Positions 42,100 to 52,240 of a stretch of 64,000 nt of DNA are shown one piece after another. The notes under the pieces were generated by a model that was not told the origin of the DNA, searched no databases, and saw nothing but the letters and a program-made list of their open reading frames with translations. The stretch covers positions 44,102 through 108,101 of the forward strand of contig JAKVKH010000007.1 in the NCBI GenBank assembly GCA_022486625.1, read 5' to 3'. Every line of letters starts with the position of its first letter. Position 1 is the stretch's first letter. The position numbers and the translations under genes were made by a program. This DNA is from Butyrivibrio sp. (GTDB lineage: Bacteria > Bacillota > Clostridia > Lachnospirales > Lachnospiraceae).

Positions 42100-43744
42100 T
42101 TCTTTGTGTGGTGGTTGCAAAATCGACAGGCTTGTCATAAAGATAACCCTGTGCATCGGGGCAACCGATTTTCATGAGAAGATATGCCTGTTCTGCAGTT
42201 TCCACACCCTCTGCAATCACCTGCGTATTCAGCCTGCCAGCAAGGCCGATGATAGTGCGGATCAGTGTTAGAGAACGTTCAGACTGCAGGCAGCTGCGTA
42301 CAAAGCTGCGGTCGATTTTGACGATATCTGCAGGAACGTCATTAATCAGTCCGAGAGAAGAATACCCGATGCCAAAATCATCCAGAGATACCAGAATACC
42401 ATGCGAACGGATTGCGGTAAAAAATTCAATGATTCGCTGAGCCTCTGATTCTGTTGAGATTTCTGTGATTTCAATTTCGATCAGAGAGGGATCAATTCCG
42501 GCATTCTGAATGATCTGAATGATCCTTCCTTCAATATCAGGAACGAACAGATCTTTTCGGGAAATATTGACCGAAACAGGAGGCGGAGTAAGTCCTGCCT
42601 GCAGCCACAGATGCAGATCAGCACATACATTCTGCAGCATCTGCAGATCCAGTTCGGTAATCAGCAGGTTATTTTCAAGAATACTGATGAAGCGATCAGG
42701 AAAGATGGTCTGACCGTCATGATGCCATCTGACAAGTGCTTCAAGCCCGATGATTTTTCCGGTCGGCATATTTACTTTCGGCTGATAAAAAGGCACAAAC
42801 TCATGCTGGGTAGTTGCGCGGCTGAAAGAAGCAATGACATTTTTTCCCCAGACAAGTCTTGCATTGAGCTCATCGGAATAATATACAACTTTACGACTTA
42901 GAATATTTCGTCCAAGTGTAAGTGCATTGGAGGCACATTCCAACCGATAACCAAAGGCGTCTTCCGGACGGCTGCTGATATGGATGCCGATATGTGCACT
43001 GATATGAAAGGTTTTATCCGGCGCGCCGGGCAGGGCCGATAAGGGAACATCTTCAAGGAAAGTCAGAAATTCCTGCAGATGTTCTTTTTTTATGGTCAGA
43101 ACGAAATTATCCCCACCGGGCCTTGCAATAAGTTCATAATCGGTGAGAAATTCACGGATCTTGTCTGCATAGCGGATCAGAGCTGCGTCTCCGCATGCAG
43201 TGCCTCCGGTCTGATTGATAAATTTGAAATTGCACAGGTTGATAAACAGAACTGCATAATTTATGCCGGAGCCGTCAGAATGAATGCGCTGGTATAACTC
43301 TGCGATGTGCTGTGTATTGAGTGTATCAGTCTGAATGTCATATTGCATCAGATGCTGAATGACCTCGGAAATGTTGTTCCTGCTGATCAGGACAAAAAGA
43401 TGATTGCTGAAAGCATGATAGATCTTCATCATGCTTTCGTCCGGAAAGAAATCCTGCATGGCAGTCAGAGAGATGGAAAGTGTGCCGTTAAAATCCGCAT
43501 GATACTGGAATGAACAGGTTTTTCCACCGGGTTGATTCAGACTGTACAGAATCTGGTGCCGGGAAGCACCATGACGGATAATTCGATTGGATGGTACATT
43601 AATGCGATATTCCACGTATGCCAGATTCAGGCAGATGCATATTTTCTGCAGCGCATCTGAATAAGGCAGATTATAATCGGGATCGGCAATTACGGTATTC
43701 AGGAATTCCTGAAGCATCTGATACATATTTGATTCATCTGACAT
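42038..43744 (-). CDS. EAL phosphodiesterase with degenerate GGDEF domain
   Basis: 568 residues, soluble. The N-terminal 130 residues form an unassigned sensor part. A GGDEF-like domain follows whose signature reads G-G-D-N-F at 210-214, so cyclase activity is probably lost and GTP binding may be regulatory. The EAL domain keeps E335-A-L, the D-D-F-G-x-G-Y loop, and I-A-E-G-V-E-T, so hydrolysis of c-di-GMP is expected. I place the start at ATG 43744 (AGGGG four bases upstream); the open frame extends further but lacks a start site. Overlaps pdxY by 62 bases end to end. Confidence 0.9.
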   Translation of the reverse strand: MSDESNMYQMLQEFLNTVIADPDYNLPYSDALQKICICLNLAYVEYRINVPSNRIIRHGASRHQILYSLNQPGGKTCSFQYHADFNGTLSISLTAMQDFFPDESMMKIYHAFSNHLFVLISRNNISEVIQHLMQYDIQTDTLNTQHIAELYQRIHSDGSGINYAVLFINLCNFKFINQTGGTACGDAALIRYADKIREFLTDYELIARPGGDNFVLTIKKEHLQEFLTFLEDVPLSALPGAPDKTFHISAHIGIHISSRPEDAFGYRLECASNALTLGRNILSRKVVYYSDELNARLVWGKNVIASFSRATTQHEFVPFYQPKVNMPTGKIIGLEALVRWHHDGQTIFPDRFISILENNLLITELDLQMLQNVCADLHLWLQAGLTPPPVSVNISRKDLFVPDIEGRIIQIIQNAGIDPSLIEIEITEISTESEAQRIIEFFTAIRSHGILVSLDDFGIGYSSLGLINDVPADIVKIDRSFVRSCLQSERSLTLIRTIIGLAGRLNTQVIAEGVETAEQAYLLMKIGCPDAQGYLYDKPVDFATTTQRISAGYYAPVALPKTESLLQN

Positions 43745-43948
43745 AAGGCCCCTCGTGATTTCATAATGCGCTGAAGTATTGATAAAAAGATATAGAATAA
43801 TTTTATCATGGCAGGTAAAAAAAGAAATGAAAAAATATGGAAGTATCATGCAGCAAAATGTCGCAGAAATTCTGTAATTTGCCCGGTTGTTTCTATCACG
43901 GAATCTTCTAGTATGTAACATAGGATATATTGCATCGGGAGGCAGAAT

Positions 43949-46759
43949 ATGAGCAGATTCATTTTGGCAGATCAAGGAGAAATGGCAGCGTTTGTGTATG
44001 AGGAAGGCGCCTATACGGGCGTTTGCAGAATTGCAGATAAGGTCAGACATGACATCGGTAATGTGACGGGAAAGGAGCCAGAGGTCATCCGGGAGCCAAG
44101 AGGAGCAGAAATGGTCGTGATATTCGGAACCGCAGGAAACAGCCGAAATCTGAACCGGCTCGATGCAGCCGGACAGATCGACCTTGGCAGTATCAGGGGG
44201 CAGCGTGAAGTTTATCTTTTTCAGATCATTTCAGATCCTGACATTGGTGCGGCAGCAGGCATAAAGCGCGCGCTGGTGATTGCGGGCAGCGATAAGCGGG
44301 GCACGATTTACGGACTTTTTCATATATCGGAGCTGATGGGAGTGTCTGCGTTTACGGACTGGTCGCAGGTGATGCCGCCGCAAAGGAAAAGTCTGATCTG
44401 GGATGAGCGTGTGAATATGATCAGCAAAGAACCGTCCGTAGAATACCGTGGTTTTTTTATCAATGACGAGTGGCCTGCCTTTGGCACCTGGTGCACAAAG
44501 CATTTCGGCGGTTTTACGGCACAGATGTATGATCATATTTTTGAAGTCCTGCTGAGATTAAAGGGCAATTATCTCTGGCCGGCCATGTGGTCTTCCAGCT
44601 TTTCCCTGGACGGGCCGGAACTTGCAAGTGCGCAGTTGGCGGATGAATATGGGATTATCATGGGCCTTTCTCACCATGAACCATGTCTGCGGCATGGGGA
44701 AGAATACAGCAAAGTCAGAGGTAAAGATTCCATATATGGAGATGCCTGGGATTTTGCTGCCAATAAGGAAGGTATTACCCGTTTCTGGAAGGACGGACTT
44801 AAGAGAAACGGGAGGTTTGAAAATGTCATAACCATGGGGATGCGCGGAGAACGGGATTCTGCGCTTCTGGGGGATGGAGCATCGCTCGAAGGAAACATTG
44901 CACTTTTAAAAGATGTGATTCATACACAGAATGAGCTGATTCGGGAAAATGTCTGCCCGGATCTTCATAAGGTGCCCAGAATGCTGGCACTGTATAAGGA
45001 GGTGGAGCCTTTTTTCTACGGCAATGAAGAGGTACCCGGACTGAAAGAAGACAGTGAACTGGAAGATGTGATTTTCATGCTCTGTGATGATAATCACGGA
45101 TGGCTCAGAACGCTTCCGAATGAGGATATGAGCAGACATTCCGGCGGATATGGCATGTATTATCATTTTGATTATCATGGAGGTCCGATTTCATATGAAT
45201 GGACCAATTCGACAATGTTGCCGCAGGTATGGGAACAGATGACGGCAGCATATGAATATGGTGTTCGCAGACTCTGGATTGTAAATGTCGGAGATCTTGC
45301 ATTTCAGGAAATGCCGCTTTCCTATTTTATGGATCTTGCCTTTGATTACGATACATGGGGAATCAGTGCGCCGGATACCACACCGGAATATATCCGCAGA
45401 TGGGTTCGGATGCAGTTTGCAGACAGCCTTGCGCCGGATGATCAGGAAGTGCTTGCGCAGGTAATTGAGGATTATAGCCGGATGAATAATAACTGCAGAC
45501 CGGAGCACCTGAGTGCAGAAACGTATTCTGCGGAGTTCGGAGGAGAAGCGTACGCGATTCTGCAACAGACAAAGGACATAATCACGGCATGTGAGGATCT
45601 GGACAACAGGTGCAGCAGAAAGAACCGGGCAGCGTTTCATGAACTGATTTATTATAATGCAGTGGCATCCATGAATCTTCATCAGATGTGGGCATATACG
45701 GCACTCAATCATTTTATGGCATCCAGGGGTGCAATGATTGCCAATGAATATGCAGAGAAAGTCAGAGAATGCCTTCGACGAGATGAAGCACTGAAACGGC
45801 AGCTGCATCAGGAAGCTGGAGGAAAGTGGGACGGACTGGCGCTTGCCAGTCATATCGGCTTCAGAAACTGGAATGATGAAGAGGCGGTTAACCCGGTACT
45901 GATGCAGGTGGTTCCTGTACAGGGCGCGCGCATGATTGCCGGTGTGCAGAACAGCGCGGTAACGACCTGCGGAGGAGAATGGACAGGTAAGAAGCTGATA
46001 CTGGATGCCTTTTATGGGAAAGAGGAGGATGAAGCGGAGATCTGGCTTCTTTCCGGAGGAACAGAGAAGACTGAGTATACGCTCAGTTGTCAGGCATCAT
46101 GGCTTAATCTGTCCGAAGAAGGAGGAACCATCGGACCGGAAGCACCGGTGAGAATAATCCGGGTCACCAGAAATCAGGCAATGGACGCAGAGGCAGAAAT
46201 ACAGATCAGAACCGGATTTACGCAGACGGTGGTTGTCGTGAAGAACAGAAAAAAGCTGCAGGAGCATTGGATGAATGAGCAGAGGCAGGCGCATGGCCGG
46301 ATCGTGATGGAAGCAGACCATTATCAGAAAATGCAGAATACACCGGAGGCAGGCTATCGTGTTCTGCAGAGAACCGGAATGCAAGGCGCTGCGATCAGAA
46401 TATATCCGGTAACAGAGGCTTTCAGGAAGGGACAGGTTCGCCCGTCAGTGTCTTACGAATTCTTCACGGAAGCAGAAGAAAACGCAGATCTTGCGTTTGA
46501 ACTTCGACCGTCAAATCCCTGGCGCCCGGGCAGGCAGATTCATCTGGAATATGCGCTGAACGGGGAAGAAATACAGACGGTCATGGTGACGGCGCCGGAT
46601 TATCAGCCGGGTATTTCAAAGGAGTGGGAAGAAGGTGTCATCCGGCATATCAGAACATGCACTTCAAAGATCTGCTGCAGGAAAGGCCGGAATGAGCTGA
46701 CAATATATGCAACGGATCCGGAGGTACTGCTGGAGCGGATTGTGTGTGTCCGGCTTTAA
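43949..46759 (+). CDS. GH115 xylan alpha-1,2-glucuronidase
   Basis: 936 residues of glycoside hydrolase family 115, which removes (4-O-methyl)-glucuronic acid branches from xylan. The catalytic barrel has E-Y-R-G-F-F-I-N-D-E-W (165-175), the H-F-G-G-F block and G-N-Y-L-W-P-A-M-W. A helical region (about 470-640) and C-terminal beta-sandwich domains follow. There is no signal peptide, so it acts in the cytoplasm on imported decorated oligosaccharides. GGGAGG precedes the ATG. It is the first gene of a locus with a sensor system and a sugar ABC importer. Confidence 0.92.
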   Translation: MSRFILADQGEMAAFVYEEGAYTGVCRIADKVRHDIGNVTGKEPEVIREPRGAEMVVIFGTAGNSRNLNRLDAAGQIDLGSIRGQREVYLFQIISDPDIGAAAGIKRALVIAGSDKRGTIYGLFHISELMGVSAFTDWSQVMPPQRKSLIWDERVNMISKEPSVEYRGFFINDEWPAFGTWCTKHFGGFTAQMYDHIFEVLLRLKGNYLWPAMWSSSFSLDGPELASAQLADEYGIIMGLSHHEPCLRHGEEYSKVRGKDSIYGDAWDFAANKEGITRFWKDGLKRNGRFENVITMGMRGERDSALLGDGASLEGNIALLKDVIHTQNELIRENVCPDLHKVPRMLALYKEVEPFFYGNEEVPGLKEDSELEDVIFMLCDDNHGWLRTLPNEDMSRHSGGYGMYYHFDYHGGPISYEWTNSTMLPQVWEQMTAAYEYGVRRLWIVNVGDLAFQEMPLSYFMDLAFDYDTWGISAPDTTPEYIRRWVRMQFADSLAPDDQEVLAQVIEDYSRMNNNCRPEHLSAETYSAEFGGEAYAILQQTKDIITACEDLDNRCSRKNRAAFHELIYYNAVASMNLHQMWAYTALNHFMASRGAMIANEYAEKVRECLRRDEALKRQLHQEAGGKWDGLALASHIGFRNWNDEEAVNPVLMQVVPVQGARMIAGVQNSAVTTCGGEWTGKKLILDAFYGKEEDEAEIWLLSGGTEKTEYTLSCQASWLNLSEEGGTIGPEAPVRIIRVTRNQAMDAEAEIQIRTGFTQTVVVVKNRKKLQEHWMNEQRQAHGRIVMEADHYQKMQNTPEAGYRVLQRTGMQGAAIRIYPVTEAFRKGQVRPSVSYEFFTEAEENADLAFELRPSNPWRPGRQIHLEYALNGEEIQTVMVTAPDYQPGISKEWEEGVIRHIRTCTSKICCRKGRNELTIYATDPEVLLERIVCVRL

Positions 46760-46869
46760 TAACGAACCCGCATATTATGTAATTGAATCCGGGAAGTACA
46801 GATGATAAAATATAGCTGATTTCGCTTGTGGTTTTTCAGGGGGGCTGAAAACAAAGAGGAAAAGGCATA

Positions 46870-48282
46870 ATGGGGGTTATAAAAAGAAAGCTGCCGGCAG
46901 TGGTCAGCGTCATAATTCTTGCAGCGTTTGTTGCAGGAATTTCTGTGTACTTCTGTGCCCGTCAGGGAAACGGGAAAAGTTCTTCATTTTCGTCAGATAT
47001 GGAAAGCAGTGAAAAAGAGAGGGAAGTCGTACCTGTAGGACTGACCCTTTTTTCTGATGTCTCAGACTGGACGCCGAGTGAATGGAGCCTTGACAGTCAT
47101 ACACTTACCCGTGAAATTTCAGAGAAAACCGGAGTAGAAATAAAGGCTACCGTACCGGCACAGGATGCTGATCTGCAGCTCTCACTGCTGCTGATCAAGA
47201 ACCGGCTTCCTGATCTTATGATCATTCAGAATCCCAATATGGTAAAGAAACTGATTTCATCAGGAAAAGTATGGAACCTGGATGAATTCTTTAATGAATA
47301 TACAGATGACGGAGCAGCTGAAGCTGCGCTTAGTGCAGAGACCAGAAAAAAGCTTGTGGAGCGGGACGGCGGCTGGTACTGTCTGCCCACAGGGATGAAT
47401 CAGAACGATATTACCGGAAGTGACATTTCCGTGATCTGGAACAGAAAGCTGGCGGCAGAATATGGAATTACCGCAGAGAGCGTCGGCAGCACTTCCGCCT
47501 TTACCGCGATGCTGGAAAAGGCAGCAGGTGAAGCGCAGAATTCTGATACTTCCCTGGTTCCGGTTCTCTTTGGAGGAAACGAAGATAATTATGAAATTGC
47601 AGAATACCTTGCAGGCTCTTTCGGGGCAAAGCAGAGCAGCCCTCAGATCTGGGAGGAACAGGGAGGCAGAAGCGCACTTGCACTGATCAACGGTCTGCTG
47701 AGAAAAAAGCTTCTGATACCGGAAACACTTGCCTGCAGCAAGGAGCAGACGGAAGGGCTTGTGAACGATGGAAATGTGCTGTGCTTCATCGGAGATATTT
47801 CACATATGGAGTTTGATGCAGACAGTTGGATTTCCTATGGCCCTGTAAAGCTGGACGGGAAGACGGAACCGGTATTGAAATGCAGAGCGCAGAGCGATGC
47901 GGGCTGGCCGTGTATCATGATCAGCAAGGGCTGCACTGATCTGGCAGACACCGGCCGTTTTATTGCGCTTATGGAAAGCGGGCAGGTTGCCCGGATGATT
48001 GAGAAATACAATGCAGATTACAGCAACTGGTGGATATATGAAAATCCGTGCTGGGATGCCTGTCTGGATAAGGACAGTGCATGGTCGCAGCATGAGGAAA
48101 AAATTTATGCACTGGAAAAAACAGACGGCGAAGTGAAACTGGCTGATTCAGCATGTGCAGATGCAGAAGACTATGATTTCAGCACGCTTGCAGGGGTGAT
48201 TGCGGCATCATCGGACAGTGATTTTGATTCTGCCTACAGAACGCTGCTGAACAGAATCAGCACAGACGGGCAGGCGAAATGA
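46870..48282 (+). CDS. Membrane-anchored solute-binding-like protein, probable sensor partner
   Basis: 470 residues with an N-terminal transmembrane helix (about 9-31) and no lipobox, then a family-1 extracellular solute-binding fold (P-V-G-L-T-L-F-S-D, L-P-D-L-M-I-I-Q, W-N-L-D-E-F-F). Its stop overlaps the start of the histidine kinase gene (ATGA). The importer further along the locus has a different type of binding protein of its own, so this one has no cognate permease here. I infer that it presents a sugar to the kinase as an extracytoplasmic sensor, as in three-component systems. Confidence 0.82.
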   Translation: MGVIKRKLPAVVSVIILAAFVAGISVYFCARQGNGKSSSFSSDMESSEKEREVVPVGLTLFSDVSDWTPSEWSLDSHTLTREISEKTGVEIKATVPAQDADLQLSLLLIKNRLPDLMIIQNPNMVKKLISSGKVWNLDEFFNEYTDDGAAEAALSAETRKKLVERDGGWYCLPTGMNQNDITGSDISVIWNRKLAAEYGITAESVGSTSAFTAMLEKAAGEAQNSDTSLVPVLFGGNEDNYEIAEYLAGSFGAKQSSPQIWEEQGGRSALALINGLLRKKLLIPETLACSKEQTEGLVNDGNVLCFIGDISHMEFDADSWISYGPVKLDGKTEPVLKCRAQSDAGWPCIMISKGCTDLADTGRFIALMESGQVARMIEKYNADYSNWWIYENPCWDACLDKDSAWSQHEEKIYALEKTDGEVKLADSACADAEDYDFSTLAGVIAASSDSDFDSAYRTLLNRISTDGQAK

Positions 48283-50096
48283 TGAGATTGGGAAAAGCCA
48301 TAAAGGAAAATATCATATTGCAGCTGACGATCATTGTGCTGACGATTATTGCCGCCTTTATTTTTCTTCTGTTTCAGAATCTGAATTATTTCCGGAAGAT
48401 TGAGCACGAAAATGCCAGAAATCTTTCCAATCTGGTACTGACGCAGGCCGGTCATTCACTGAATTCCTGCTATGACAATCTGGAGAGCATCGCAGAGTCG
48501 TTCGGGTATTCACCGGCGGTACTGGACTATTTTTCCGACAAACCGATGGAAAGAGTGGAAAACATTGAAGATATAAAGGGTGCATTCGCCAATACAATAC
48601 TTTTAAACCGGCATCTGGATTCAGTGCTTCTGTATGATAATGACATGAACTGTATAGGTGCACTGGGAAACCAGTACTACCTGCCGGACCGGATGAAAGT
48701 GCTGCGGACCGTGGAAGAATTCAGCGCTGATTATTACAACAGAGAAAATCACGATCTGTGTTATGCGTTTTATCTGCCGGTATACAAGCTTCAGAGTGAT
48801 AAATATATGGAGCAGCTGGGGATGTGTGTCTTTTTCCTTGATTCCGGTGCACTGGATGATGCAATCGGTAATTCTCTTTCTGCAGTAGGCTCGGCCATAG
48901 AACTGCAGGATACGGACGGAAGACATCTTGCATTTAAGGCAACGGATGATCTGACGAGCGTAGGGTCAATTGATGGTCTGATTGATAACGAAGGCTTTTA
49001 TTCCACACATGGTTCATGGATGAAGAACAGCTGGAGAATTACTGTGGCAATTTCCGTGGAAGCCAACTCCAGTGAAGAGCAGCGGTATCAGAGGATGATG
49101 AATATCATTCTCTGGGTATTCATCCTGATGCTGGCAGTGCTTGTGAGTTATACCTATGTAAAGCTTGCCAGACCGATCCATATGATCGGCAGCTTTCTTG
49201 AAGAAGTAAGATCTGATCCCGGAAAAAGACTTTCCATCAAACGGGATGACGATATCGGCATTGTGGCAGATAAACTGGATATGCTTCTTGATGAGAATCA
49301 GAAGGTGATTCATGAAATCAGGGAAAGCAAGATTCTTCTGTATGAGGTGGAACTTTCCAGACAGAAAATGAAACTTCTGGCGTACAGAAATCAGATCAAT
49401 CCGCATTTTCTCTATAATACATTCGCCTGCATCAGCGGAATGGCGCTTGCCAATGATCAGGATGATATTGCGGAGATCACAATGGCACTTTCCGATATCT
49501 TCAGATACGCGGTAAAGGGCGGCAATATCGTCTGTGTGGAAGATGAAATCCGGCACATGGAGCGATATAAGAAGATTATCGAATACCGTTTTATGGGAAA
49601 AATCTCAATAGAAATCAGTGCAGAAAAAGAAACCTATCAGATCCCGGTAATCAAGCTGATTCTGCAGCCGCTGGTGGAAAATGCAGTGTTTCACGGTCTG
49701 GAACAGAAAATGGATCAGGGCAGTGTGAAGATCGGCGTGTCCATGCAGGCCGGGAGGCTCGTTTTTGAAGTGACAGATGACGGATGCGGCATAGCGGAGG
49801 CTGAACTGGCAGAACTGAAGGAAAGCTATGAAAAGCAGGTATATGAACAGAATACAAATGCAAGAGTTCCTGAATATATGAAGCCGGTCAATTCTGTCGA
49901 GGGGAGCGGGCGCAATATTGCGGTTGCACAGGAGAATGCAGGCGGGCATGGAATCGGTCTTGCCAATATTATTCAAAGACTGAAGCTTTTTTATGAATCG
50001 GAGTATACCTTTACAATCAACAGCAGAGAAAATGTGGGAACCAGCATAGTAATTACGGTTCCGGATCATGTACGGGAAGGCATAGCGGGAGACTGA
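48279..50096 (+). CDS. Sensor histidine kinase, YesM type
   Basis: 605 residues: a transmembrane helix at about 14-34, an extracellular domain to about 280, a second helix at about 275-298, a HAMP linker, a short coiled coil, then the His-kinase domain with phospho-acceptor H376 in Q-I-N-P-H-F-L-Y-N-T. The ATPase has N in L-V-E-N-A-V and G-boxes D-D-G-C-G-I and G-H-G-I-G-L. An inserted stretch of about 40 residues with repeated Glu and Asn lies between the two G-boxes. Coupled by overlap to the solute-binding-like gene and 4 bases ahead of the response regulator. Confidence 0.94.
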   Translation: MMRLGKAIKENIILQLTIIVLTIIAAFIFLLFQNLNYFRKIEHENARNLSNLVLTQAGHSLNSCYDNLESIAESFGYSPAVLDYFSDKPMERVENIEDIKGAFANTILLNRHLDSVLLYDNDMNCIGALGNQYYLPDRMKVLRTVEEFSADYYNRENHDLCYAFYLPVYKLQSDKYMEQLGMCVFFLDSGALDDAIGNSLSAVGSAIELQDTDGRHLAFKATDDLTSVGSIDGLIDNEGFYSTHGSWMKNSWRITVAISVEANSSEEQRYQRMMNIILWVFILMLAVLVSYTYVKLARPIHMIGSFLEEVRSDPGKRLSIKRDDDIGIVADKLDMLLDENQKVIHEIRESKILLYEVELSRQKMKLLAYRNQINPHFLYNTFACISGMALANDQDDIAEITMALSDIFRYAVKGGNIVCVEDEIRHMERYKKIIEYRFMGKISIEISAEKETYQIPVIKLILQPLVENAVFHGLEQKMDQGSVKIGVSMQAGRLVFEVTDDGCGIAEAELAELKESYEKQVYEQNTNARVPEYMKPVNSVEGSGRNIAVAQENAGGHGIGLANIIQRLKLFYESEYTFTINSRENVGTSIVITVPDHVREGIAGD

Positions 50097-50100
50097 AAAT

Positions 50101-50844
50101 ATGATAAAAGCTTACATTGCAGATGATGAGATATGGGTTGTACTGGGACTGAAAAAGCAGCTTGAAAAAACAGGCTATCCCGTTGAAGTGGTCGGTACGG
50201 CGAATAACGGTCTTACCGCCCGGGAAGAAATCGAAAAGCTGCAGCCGGATGTGGTGTTTACAGATATCAGAATGCCGGGGGTCAACGGCCTTGAGCTGTT
50301 AAAGGATATCGGGCAGCTGAGCAGTAAGAGCCGCGTCATTATTGTTTCCGGTTATTCTGATTTTGAATATGCAAGGAATGCGGTTTCCAATCATGCCTAT
50401 GATTATCTGGTCAAGCCGGTAAGACAGGAAAATCTTGATGAGGTTCTGGAAAAAATAAATGCAGAGCTTAATCCGGGTGAAACTGATGAACTTCGCAGTA
50501 TGGAGATGAAGAAGATCAGGGAAGCAAATGCAGGATTTGTTGACCGGATCATTGCGGAGATCAGGGAACATTTTACAGAGGACATTTCACTGTCGGAGTA
50601 TGCCCTGAAGTATGATATGAGTCTTGCCAGTCTCAGCAGTCAGCTGAAGGAAAAGCTGTCGATGAATTATTCGGATTATCTGACATCACTTCGGATCCAG
50701 AAGGCGAAAGAGCTTCTGAAGGAGCAGAATCTTTCCATACAGGAGATTGCGGAAAAATCCGGATACACTGACTATTTCTATTTTACCAAGGTGTTTAAGC
50801 GGGTTGAGGGAATCTCTCCCAGCAAGTACAGAAAGGAAATCTGA
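50101..50844 (+). CDS. Response regulator with AraC-type output, YesN type
   Basis: 247 residues. Receiver domain 1-120 with acidic D8-D9, phospho-acceptor D55 (F-T-D-I-R-M-P-G), and K107 in L-V-K-P. The C-terminal AraC double HTH ends with F-K-R-V-E-G-I-S-P-S-K-Y-R. Partner of the kinase encoded directly upstream. The natural target is the 104-base gap just downstream, which holds the promoter of the sugar importer. Confidence 0.94.
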   Translation: MIKAYIADDEIWVVLGLKKQLEKTGYPVEVVGTANNGLTAREEIEKLQPDVVFTDIRMPGVNGLELLKDIGQLSSKSRVIIVSGYSDFEYARNAVSNHAYDYLVKPVRQENLDEVLEKINAELNPGETDELRSMEMKKIREANAGFVDRIIAEIREHFTEDISLSEYALKYDMSLASLSSQLKEKLSMNYSDYLTSLRIQKAKELLKEQNLSIQEIAEKSGYTDYFYFTKVFKRVEGISPSKYRKEI

Positions 50845-50948
50845 AAAAATTACCAAAGTTCCAAAATCATTCCATACTAAACGAAATTACAAATATGTAA
50901 GATAAGCTTAGTTCGTTGGTAAAAATAGATGATCAAAGGAGGATAGCT

Positions 50949-52145
50949 ATGAAAAGACGAATTTTAAGCTTATTCATGTGCATGGCAATGACGGCAACAA
51001 TGCTGATCGGGTGTGGTCAGTCGACGACAGGCAGTACGGAAAGCTCCGGCAGTACCGGTTCGGCAACAGGTGCAGCGGCACAGACAACAGCAAAATCAGG
51101 TGACAAAATCAAGATAGGTGTATCTATCTGGAGTTCAACTGATGTACTCGGTTCACAGTGCAAACTGATCATTGATGAAGCGGCAAAGGCACTTGACGTT
51201 GATGTGCAGTATGTCGATCAGGGTCATGTATCAGAGAAGGTTACAGCATCTGTCGAGCAGCTCTGCGCAGCAGGATGCCAGGGAATTATCATCTGCAACT
51301 CTTCCGATACGGAGATGACTTCCGCAATCAAGACCTGCAATGATAACAAGGTATATCTGGCACAGTTCTTCAGAATTATCAGTAAGGACAATAATCCGGA
51401 CATTTATCAGGCAGCTACGGATTCTGCATATTATGTCGGTGCAGTTCATGAAAATGAACCTGAGAACGGCGAAAAGCTGGTAAACATTCTGCTGGATAAG
51501 GGCGACAGAGATATCGGTCTGATCGGCTGGGAACAGGGAGATGCAACATGGCTTGGAAGATGGGAAGGCTATAAGGCCGGAGTTGAGAAGTGGAATAAGG
51601 CACATCCGGATGACAAGGCAACACTTTCAGAACCTCAGTATGCAGGCACATCTTCAGAAGGCGGATCAAAGGCGGCAGAAGCACTGATGTCAGCAGATCC
51701 CAAGCTTGATGCACTGATTCCTGCAGGTGGCGGCGGAGATCCGCTTCAGGGAACAATTGCAGCAGTAGAACGTGCAGGAAAGACAAAGGATATCGATGTG
51801 GTATCCACAGATTTCCTTCCGGATCTTGGCGACAGACTTGCAAACGGTTCAATGGCAGGCGAGTCCGGCGGACATTACTGCGATCCTCTGTTTGCATTTA
51901 TGATGGTATACAACGCAATCAAGGGAAATTACACGAATTTTGCAGGAACCTTCAATGATGTACCGTTCCCGTACCTTTATGTTTCTTCCGCAGATGATTA
52001 TGCACAGTATAAAAAGTACTTTGTAGACCAGCTTCCTTACACGGATGATGAACTTGTAAAAATGTCACAGATGAACCTGGACGATCTGAAAGCAACAGCA
52101 GCAAAGCTTTCAATTGAAGATGCGGCCAGCCGTGCAGGGCAGTAA
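50949..52145 (+). CDS. Sugar ABC importer, substrate-binding lipoprotein (CUT2)
   Basis: 398 residues. Lipoprotein signal with lipobox L-I-G-C (cysteine 22), a Ser/Thr/Gly-rich tether, then a periplasmic-binding fold of the ribose/galactose type (I-K-I-G-V-S-I-W, I-I-I-C-N-S-S-D, G-G-G-G-D-P). AGGAGG lies 6 bases before ATG 50949. Being first in the importer operon and followed by a strong hairpin, it should be made in excess over the permeases. The ligand is likely a monosaccharide; xylan context suggests a pentose or uronic acid, which is inference. Confidence 0.93.
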   Translation: MKRRILSLFMCMAMTATMLIGCGQSTTGSTESSGSTGSATGAAAQTTAKSGDKIKIGVSIWSSTDVLGSQCKLIIDEAAKALDVDVQYVDQGHVSEKVTASVEQLCAAGCQGIIICNSSDTEMTSAIKTCNDNKVYLAQFFRIISKDNNPDIYQAATDSAYYVGAVHENEPENGEKLVNILLDKGDRDIGLIGWEQGDATWLGRWEGYKAGVEKWNKAHPDDKATLSEPQYAGTSSEGGSKAAEALMSADPKLDALIPAGGGGDPLQGTIAAVERAGKTKDIDVVSTDFLPDLGDRLANGSMAGESGGHYCDPLFAFMMVYNAIKGNYTNFAGTFNDVPFPYLYVSSADDYAQYKKYFVDQLPYTDDELVKMSQMNLDDLKATAAKLSIEDAASRAGQ

Positions 52146-52168
52146 ATTCATATCAGATGTCATAAGCC

Positions 52169-52200
52169 TGGCCGGAGCCTGTAAAAAGGCGCCGGCCATT
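52169..52200 (+). terminator. Intra-operon hairpin after the binding-protein gene
   Basis: Stem TGGCCGG-A-GCCT paired with AGGC-G-CCGGCCA (52169-52180 and 52187-52198), loop GTAAAA, followed by only TTT. It probably stabilises the upstream message or partly terminates, raising the ratio of binding protein to permease. Confidence 0.7.
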
Positions 52201-52240
52201 TAAATGACCGGAACTGATCAGATCAGCAGGAGGAATGCGT

